A DNA stretch of 43,586 bases, taken from NCBI GenBank assembly GCA_028292625.1, contig JAQGLY010000055.1, positions 1 to 43,586 of the forward strand. The letters are read 5' to 3'. Made by a program: the position numbers and the translations under genes. Source of the DNA: Herbaspirillum sp. GTDB taxonomy: Bacteria; Pseudomonadota; Gammaproteobacteria; Burkholderiales; Burkholderiaceae_D. Of this stretch, positions 38,951 through 43,586 are shown one piece after another. How positions within the stretch are numbered: the stretch's first letter is position 1; each line of letters starts with the position of its first letter. The notes below the pieces were generated by a model. The model ran no database searches, was not told the origin of the DNA, and was given only the letters and a program-made list of their open reading frames with translations.

Positions 38951-39994
38951 TTAGGCGAACTGTTTCGGCGGATGGCCCCGCTTGGTCAGCAACGCGTCCA
39001 GACGCGGATAAATGCGGCGTGCATTACCTTCGAAAATCTTGTAACGGTTTTCTTCACTCAGGCTGGCGACCTGGTCGATGTAACGCTTGGTGTCGTCGAA
39101 CGGAAACCCGGTTTCGGGATCGATGCCCGGCACCGCGCCCAGCATTTCGGACGCGAACAGGATATTGTCGATCGGAATCACTTTGGTCAGCAGCTCGATG
39201 CCCGGCAGGTGATACACGCAGGTGTCGAACGAGACGTTCTTCATCACATGATCGAGCAGATTCACTTTCTTCATATTGAGGCACATGCCGCGATATCGGC
39301 CCCAATGGAAAGGCACCGCGCCGCCGCCGTGCGGAATCACCAGGCGCAGATCGGGAAAATCCTTGAACAGGTCGCCCTGGATCAGCTGCATGAAGGCCGT
39401 GGTGTCGGCATTGATGTAATGCGCGCCGGTGTGATGGAAATTCGGATTGCAGGAAGAAGTGACGTGAATCATCGCCGGCACGTCGAGTTCGCACAGCTTT
39501 TCGTAAATCGGATACCAATGCTTGTCGGTCAGCGGCGGATCGGTCCAGTAGCCGCCGGACGGATCCGGATTCAGATTGACGCCGACAAAGCCCAGTTCAT
39601 TGACCAGGCGTTCCAGTTCGGGAATGCAGTTCTTCGGGGCCACGCCCGGAAATTGCGGCAATTGGCCGACCGGCGCAAAGTTATCCGGCAGCAAGGTGGC
39701 GATGCGGTGGATCAGATCATTGCTCATCCGCGTCCATTGCTTGCTGACTTCTTCGGTGCCGACATGATGCGCCATGCCCGCGGCGCGCGGCGAAAAGATG
39801 GTCAGATCGCTGCCGCGTTCGCGTTGCAGCTTCAACTGCGGCTGTACACTCTGAATGATTTGCTCGTCGCTGATGCCGAGATCGTACGAAGCCGGTTTGC
39901 GCATCGCGTCGGCCAGTCCGGCCAGTTGCCGGTCGCGGAAAAGATGCAGCGCCTGCGGCTCGGTGGTGTAATGGCAGTGCGTATCGATAATCAT
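38951..39994 (-). CDS. ligJ: 4-oxalomesaconate hydratase, LigJ type (amidohydrolase superfamily)
   Basis: The 347-residue enzyme closely resembles LigJ, which hydrates 4-oxalomesaconate in the protocatechuate 4,5-cleavage and gallate pathways. Metal ligands are MIIDTHCHYTT (HxH) at the start and a His in PAMIHVTSSCNPNFH near residue 178. VIPHGGGAVPFHWGRYRG near residue 225 and NILFASEMLGAVPGIDPETG near residue 280 are family blocks; LigJ has Glu where most relatives have Asp. INLNPDPSGG-like wording VGVNLNPDPSGGYW is typical. It is the first leftward gene of the cluster, facing the PanB-like gene across a 427-base gap. Confidence 0.9.
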   Translation of the reverse strand: MIIDTHCHYTTEPQALHLFRDRQLAGLADAMRKPASYDLGISDEQIIQSVQPQLKLQRERGSDLTIFSPRAAGMAHHVGTEEVSKQWTRMSNDLIHRIATLLPDNFAPVGQLPQFPGVAPKNCIPELERLVNELGFVGVNLNPDPSGGYWTDPPLTDKHWYPIYEKLCELDVPAMIHVTSSCNPNFHHTGAHYINADTTAFMQLIQGDLFKDFPDLRLVIPHGGGAVPFHWGRYRGMCLNMKKVNLLDHVMKNVSFDTCVYHLPGIELLTKVIPIDNILFASEMLGAVPGIDPETGFPFDDTKRYIDQVASLSEENRYKIFEGNARRIYPRLDALLTKRGHPPKQFA

Positions 39995-40130
39995 CAGGGA
40001 TTGTCTCGGTCTACAGACAAAGCCGTGCCGGTACGTCCATACCGCCTGGCGGGACGCTTGCCAGCGATCTGTGCTTCTCCGGACGCTTCATCTGATATTG
40101 TTTCGGTGTTCGGTTTGGTATTTCGCGACT

Positions 40131-40154
40131 GTTCTTATATGCAGAACATCGGTC
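40131..40154. promoter_or_regulatory. Operator-like repeat, copy 1
   Basis: GTTCTTATATG followed by CAGAACATCGGTC. The GTTCT/AGAAC arms form an inverted repeat with a 7-base centre. It shares its last 13 bases, and 20 of 24 overall, with copy 2 at 40273. It lies nearer the LigJ gene. Confidence 0.65.
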
Positions 40155-40272
40155 TACATAGTAGCATTCGAATGTAACTTGCAGCCCGCCTCAGTGTCAA
40201 CAAAAATCGGAAATTGCGGCGCGGCCGGACGCGCAATGGAGCCCGAATGGAGGCCTAATGGAGGTCCGGCAT

Positions 40273-40296
40273 GTTCCATTATACAGAACATCGGTC
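40273..40296. promoter_or_regulatory. Operator-like repeat, copy 2
   Basis: GTTCCATTATA followed by CAGAACATCGGTC, 142 bases to the right of copy 1 and in the same orientation. The GTTC/GAAC arms are kept. It lies nearer the PanB-like gene. Confidence 0.65.
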
Positions 40297-40421
40297 CAAT
40301 AATTCTTGCCAAGCGGGGGTTCGGCGGCTATGCTCAACACCCATCCAATAAGGCAATCGCCGACCAACCACAGGCTGCCGGCGCACAGCCCGACGGTCCA
40401 GCAAAAGCAGAAAGAGACAAT

Positions 40422-41264
40422 ATGGAAGCGAAACAGCAGGCGGTCACCATCCCCGGACTTCAGCAAATGAAACGCGACGGCAAGAAGATCGTCGGCGTGG
40501 TGGCCTGGGATTACCAGATCGCGAAAATCATCGATCGCGCGGGCGTGGACATCATTTCCGTCGGCGACACCGTCGGCATCAATCTGTGGGGCCATCCGAA
40601 CCCGCTGGAAGTGACGATGGATGAAATGCTGGTCACTTGCAAGGCCGTGCGCCGCGGCACCGAGCGCGCGCTGGTCAGCGTGGATTTCCCTTACGGCCCG
40701 CTGCAGGAAGGCACCGACGCCGCCTTGCGCGCGGCGATTCGTTTCGTCAAGGAAGCCGGCGTGGACATCATCAAGGTCGACGGCGCGGCGGACTTTCCGG
40801 ATGCGGTCAAGGCCATTGTCCGCGCCGGGATTCCGGTCTTCGCGCAATTTGGCATAACGCCGCACACCGCATTGCAATACGGCATCGACTACGCCACCAT
40901 GCTCAAGGGCAATGTGCAGGTGCCGGCGGAAATGACCGCGCGCCTGATCGAGCAGGCCCAGATGCTGGAGGCGGCCGGCGCGTCGCTGCTGGACTTCACC
41001 AACTCGGGTCCGGTGGCCGGCCCTGAAGTCGTCAAGTCGGTCTCGATTCCGGTCATCGGCGGTTTGGGCGGCGGCCCGTGGCTGGACGGCCGTATGCGCA
41101 TGGCGCACGCGGCGATCGGATATGCGGAAAGCTGGATCGACTCCAAGGCCGAAACCTATGCCAACGTCGCGCAGATCACGCTCGATGCGATTACCGCTTA
41201 CGCCTCGGACGTGCGCGGCGCACGCCAGATCAAGGGCGGCATCGCCGTCCCTCCAAAAGCCTGA
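40422..41264 (+). CDS. PanB-like (ketopantoate hydroxymethyltransferase superfamily) protein
   Basis: The 280-residue TIM-barrel protein resembles PanB and the wider PEP mutase/isocitrate lyase superfamily. Metal-binding Asp residues are kept in ISVGDTVGINLWGH and VSVDFPYGP, and IIKVDGAADF has Asp where PanB has Glu. The catalytic Glu of PanB (E. coli LLVLECVP) aligns with LLDFTNSG here and is missing, so ketopantoate synthesis is unlikely. A different lyase, aldolase or mutase reaction is more plausible. AAAGAGAC precedes the ATG at 40422. The Cys-type hydrolase gene starts 11 bases after its stop, so they form an operon. Confidence 0.82.
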   Translation: MEAKQQAVTIPGLQQMKRDGKKIVGVVAWDYQIAKIIDRAGVDIISVGDTVGINLWGHPNPLEVTMDEMLVTCKAVRRGTERALVSVDFPYGPLQEGTDAALRAAIRFVKEAGVDIIKVDGAADFPDAVKAIVRAGIPVFAQFGITPHTALQYGIDYATMLKGNVQVPAEMTARLIEQAQMLEAAGASLLDFTNSGPVAGPEVVKSVSIPVIGGLGGGPWLDGRMRMAHAAIGYAESWIDSKAETYANVAQITLDAITAYASDVRGARQIKGGIAVPPKA

Positions 41265-41275
41265 TCGGAGAGTTT

Positions 41276-42136
41276 ATGCCTACCGTAATCATCGACGGCA
41301 TCGCCACCCGTTATGAAATCGTCGGCGACGGTCCGCCGTTGCTGATGTTCTCGCCGGGCGGCTTCGACGCCACGTTGGAAAAATGGTCTTCGCTGGGTGT
41401 GTATGCGCGGGTCAAGCCGCTGGAAAATCTGAGCAAGAAATACAAGTGCATCGTGTTCGACCGGCGCGAATGCGGCAAGTCGGGCGGCCGCGTCGAGCGC
41501 GTGACCTGGGCCGATTATGTGGCGCAGGGCAAGGCCTTGCTGGATCATCTGAATATCAAACGCGCGCATTTGATGGGCGGTTGCATGGGATGCTGTCCGG
41601 TGATGGCTTTCGGTGTGACGCATCCGGAGATGGTGATGAGCATGATTCTGTATTGGCCGGTAGGCGGGGCCAAGTACCGGATCAGCAGTCATCAGCGGTT
41701 TGCCGAGCATTTGGCGTTTGTGCATCAAAACGGACTGCAGGCTGTGGTGGATCTGGTCAAAAAGGACGGCAAGGCGTTTGGCGCGGATCCGCGCGGAGGG
41801 CCTTGGGCGTCGGTGATCAAGAGCGATCCGGCGTTTGCGGCGGAGTATGCGACGCTGAACGTGGATAAATACAAGCTGATTGTGGTCGGGATGGGGCGCA
41901 CTTTGACGGATCGGGATACCGCGCCGGGAGCGGAGGCGGAAGATTTGATGCGCCTGGATATTCCTGCTCTGGTGGTGCCCGGAAAGGATGCATCCCACGC
42001 CACTTCTGCGGCCCGGTATCTGGAGGAGTGTTTGCCTCAGTCGGAGTATTGGGATATGTCCGCGGATGCGCAGTCCGAGGACAATACTACCGAGAAGTTG
42101 CTTGGGTTTCTTGAGCGGGCGACTGCCGCGCGCTGA
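41276..42136 (+). CDS. Alpha/beta hydrolase with Cys in the nucleophile elbow
   Basis: The 286-residue alpha/beta hydrolase resembles meta-cleavage-product hydrolases and esterases. The oxyanion region is LLMFSPGGFDATLEKW, and VFDRRECGKSGGR is a typical strand-4 segment. The nucleophile elbow reads LMGGCMGCCPV near residue 102, so the expected Ser is Cys, as in dienelactone hydrolase. The acid is probably in LVVPGKDASHATS near residue 240, which also holds a His; which His serves the triad is unclear. GGAGAG lies directly before the ATG. It is the last gene of the rightward arm, ended by the terminator at 42164. Confidence 0.88.
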   Translation: MPTVIIDGIATRYEIVGDGPPLLMFSPGGFDATLEKWSSLGVYARVKPLENLSKKYKCIVFDRRECGKSGGRVERVTWADYVAQGKALLDHLNIKRAHLMGGCMGCCPVMAFGVTHPEMVMSMILYWPVGGAKYRISSHQRFAEHLAFVHQNGLQAVVDLVKKDGKAFGADPRGGPWASVIKSDPAFAAEYATLNVDKYKLIVVGMGRTLTDRDTAPGAEAEDLMRLDIPALVVPGKDASHATSAARYLEECLPQSEYWDMSADAQSEDNTTEKLLGFLERATAAR

Positions 42137-42156
42137 TTTATTTGGCTTGGTAACTG

Positions 42157-43335
42157 TTATAGGCGCTTGCCGGGGTGACCCGGCAGGCGTTTTTTTTCGA
42201 GATCCGCCAGCGGATGCCCGCCGTCCGGCCACGGATCGACAAAGAATCCCTCTATCCATTGCGGTGTAACGCCGCTCAGCGTGTCCGGTTGCCAGGCCGG
42301 GTTCTGGTCCTTGTCGATCAGCAATGCGCGTATGCCTTCGGCGAAATCGGGATGCGCGGCGCAATGCAGCGAAACGATGAATTCCAGCTGGAATACCTGC
42401 GCCAGCGATAAATGACGCGCACGCCGCTGTATCGCATACGACAGGCCGGCCGATCCGGGCGCGCCGGCGGCCAGCGTGGCAACCGCTTTTCTGAGCCAGA
42501 TGTCGTCTGTCTCCACCGCCAGCAGCGCTTCGACGATTTCCGGCAGCGTCTGGCGGCTGCACAATGCGTCTATGGTTTCCAGATGCGCATGCAGCTGCGA
42601 GGCGGCGAAGTCCGTCTTCGCCGCGCCGCTTCGCTCCGCCCCTTGCAATACCCGCCCTAATAAAACATGCGCGTCCCCGCCGCGCCATGCCTGCCTGAGC
42701 AGCGCGCCCATGACTTGCGGCTTGACCGCTTGCGGAATGCAATAATCGGCGAGTTTGACGAATTTGGCGTCGGCGGCGTTCATCGGCGCGCCGGTTAACG
42801 CCAGAAACAAGCCGAGCTGGCCGGGCATCCGATTCAGGAACCAGCTGCCGCCGACATCGGGATACAGGCCGACGGCGATTTCGGGCATCGCCAGCCTGGA
42901 GCGTTCGGTCGCCACGCGGTGACTGGCGCCGGCCATCAGGCCGATGCCGCCGCCCATGACGATGCCGTGACCCCAGCACAGGACCGGCTTCGGATAGGTG
43001 TGGATCAGGTAGTCGAGACGGTATTCGCGTTCGAAAAATTGCGCGGCATACGGATTGCCGAGGATATCGTCGCGTTGCGCGGATGCGTGATGCGCCATCA
43101 TGGTGCTGCGCAACTGCCGCAGATCGCCGCCGGCGCAAAAGGCCTTGTCGCCCTGCGCCTGCAGCACCACCATCGCCACGCCCTCGTCGGCGGCCCACTG
43201 CGCCAGCCGCGCGGCCAGCAGGTCGGTCATTTCCAGCGACAGCGCGTTGAGCGTCTGTTCGGCGTTCAGCGTGGCAATGCCGATATGGGATCCATCGGCG
43301 GTCTGTAATTGCTCGAACAACACCACATCACTCAT
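42157..43335 (-). CDS. Enoyl-CoA hydratase/isomerase family, 3-hydroxyisobutyryl-CoA hydrolase-like
   Basis: The 392-residue crotonase-fold protein resembles 3-hydroxyisobutyryl-CoA hydrolase of valine breakdown. The oxyanion-hole segments are KAFCAGGDLRQL near residue 65 and GHGIVMGGGIGLMAGASHRV near residue 123. The HIBCH-type MPEIAVGLYPDVGGSWFLNR follows, with the Glu and Asp of the hydrolase subgroup. Length, about 390 against 260 for simple hydratases, also supports that subgroup. The last residues (RLPGHPGKRL) are encoded by the terminator hairpin of the convergent gene, and an A8 run precedes them. It lies downstream of rnpB in the same direction. Confidence 0.88.
   Translation of the reverse strand: MSDVVLFEQLQTADGSHIGIATLNAEQTLNALSLEMTDLLAARLAQWAADEGVAMVVLQAQGDKAFCAGGDLRQLRSTMMAHHASAQRDDILGNPYAAQFFEREYRLDYLIHTYPKPVLCWGHGIVMGGGIGLMAGASHRVATERSRLAMPEIAVGLYPDVGGSWFLNRMPGQLGLFLALTGAPMNAADAKFVKLADYCIPQAVKPQVMGALLRQAWRGGDAHVLLGRVLQGAERSGAAKTDFAASQLHAHLETIDALCSRQTLPEIVEALLAVETDDIWLRKAVATLAAGAPGSAGLSYAIQRRARHLSLAQVFQLEFIVSLHCAAHPDFAEGIRALLIDKDQNPAWQPDTLSGVTPQWIEGFFVDPWPDGGHPLADLEKKRLPGHPGKRL
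42164..42197 (+). terminator. Intrinsic terminator of the PanB-like/hydrolase operon
   Basis: CGCTTGCCGGG (42164-42174) pairs with CCCGGCAGGCG (42179-42189) over 11 positions with one G-T pair, then T8 (42190-42197). It stands inside the 3' end of the convergent hydrolase-like gene. Confidence 0.93.
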
Positions 43336-43374
43336 GCATCGCTCCCACGACTGCCCGCCGTGGCCGGACCGGCG

Positions 43375-43390
43375 AAAAAATAAAATCGAA
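43375..43390 (-). terminator. rnpB terminator
   Basis: On the minus strand the last stem of the RNA (GGCC TATC GGCC) is followed by TGCTTCGATTTTATTTTTT, a strong T-rich stop signal. Confidence 0.75.
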
Positions 43391-43586
43391 GCAGGCCGAT
43401 AGGCCGGATTCTGTTACGACAAGTCACCTTGTTATGACAGTCATTCCTCTAGGCGCTGAATTACTCCAGCGCTCAAGCTTCCTACCCGCACGCTCCGCGA
43501 GCAACATCAACGCGTGCCTATTTGGAATTGCTCCGAGTGGAGGTTACCGCGTTTCACCGTAACTTAATACGCTCGTCTCTGTGGCC
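43391..43586 (-). ncRNA. rnpB: RNase P RNA, class A, 5' part missing
   Basis: The catalytic RNA of RNase P trims the 5' ends of tRNA precursors. On the minus strand the 3' portion shows CCACAGAGACGAG, GGTGAAACGCGGTAACCTCC, CAAATAGG, GGGTAGG, CCTAGAGGAATGACTGTC and the terminal ACAGAATCCGGCCTATCGG. These are conserved elements of bacterial type A RNA in the right order. The 5' part lies beyond the window edge. About 196 bases are visible. Confidence 0.96.

Larger units (their letters stand above)
39995..40421. other. 427-bp divergent regulatory region
   Basis: This gap separates the LigJ gene from the PanB-like gene. It contains two near-identical 24-bp operator-like repeats (40131-40154 and 40273-40296), each with an AT-rich TATA-like core. 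Tandem GAATGGAGxC-like steps (ATGGAGCCCGAATGGAGGCC, then TAATGGAGGTCC, 40235-40267) lie between them. No convincing gene is seen. A transcriptional regulator for it is not encoded in the window. Confidence 0.7.

Overview
The window looks like an ordinary chromosomal segment of a GC-rich betaproteobacterium, most likely order Burkholderiales and probably Oxalobacteraceae (Herbaspirillum/Collimonas/Herminiimonas-like). This rests on gene content and order: yqgE-ruvX-pyrR-pyrB-pyrC', dusB-fis-purH-ruvC-ruvA-ruvB, an aminoglycoside-kinase-type thrB behind a DUF2782 gene, and a BPSS1780-type membrane protein. It is an inference from recognised protein families, not a database match. I see no insertion sequence, phage gene, CRISPR array, tRNA or rRNA. 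The only RNA gene is the 3' part of rnpB at the right edge.

Layout. 1-4350 (minus): yqgE, ruvX, pyrR, pyrB, a dihydroorotase-like pyrC' without its metal-binding HxH, and the 5' part of plsC. 4465-8336: a nested inverted-repeat element, a Tat-exported dienelactone hydrolase and polA. 8337-11656 (plus): a LOG-family protein, a 27-codon leader ORF coupled to a DUF2782 protein, thrB and a membrane protein whose stop codon overlaps that of uvrD. 11653-15826: uvrD, an MFS transporter and dps. 15850-20660 (minus): the thiamine operon thiC-thiS-thiG-thiD-thiE behind a TPP riboswitch. 20845-24180 (plus): valS and a DUF2147 protein whose Shine-Dalgarno (SD) sequence lies in a strong hairpin. 24205-24360: a REP-like inverted repeat. 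24375-30743 (minus): a 2-oxopentenoate hydratase-like gene, ruvB, ruvA with an SOS box, ruvC, purH, fis and dusB. 30952-33722 (minus): a two-gene molybdenum hydroxylase. 33900-34925 (plus): a CDF metal exporter. 34972-35193 (minus): a small conserved-looking hypothetical.

35411-42136 is the accessory part. Leftward genes encode a LigJ-type 4-oxalomesaconate hydratase, an RraA-fold aldolase (LigK/GalC type), a zinc alcohol dehydrogenase, a G3E (CobW) metallochaperone GTPase and a 157-residue protein that reads as a degenerate half-FtsZ. Rightward genes encode a PanB-like protein without the catalytic Glu and an alpha/beta hydrolase with a Cys nucleophile. The 427-bp divergent intergenic region holds two near-identical 24-bp operator-like repeats, one facing each arm. 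This looks like an incompletely described catabolic locus with its own regulator outside the window. The window closes with a 3-hydroxyisobutyryl-CoA hydrolase-like gene and rnpB.

Most promising for follow-up: the CobW plus half-FtsZ gene pair; the catabolic cluster with its duplicated operator; the coupled leader ORF at 9313; and the SD-sequestering hairpin at 23673-23715.
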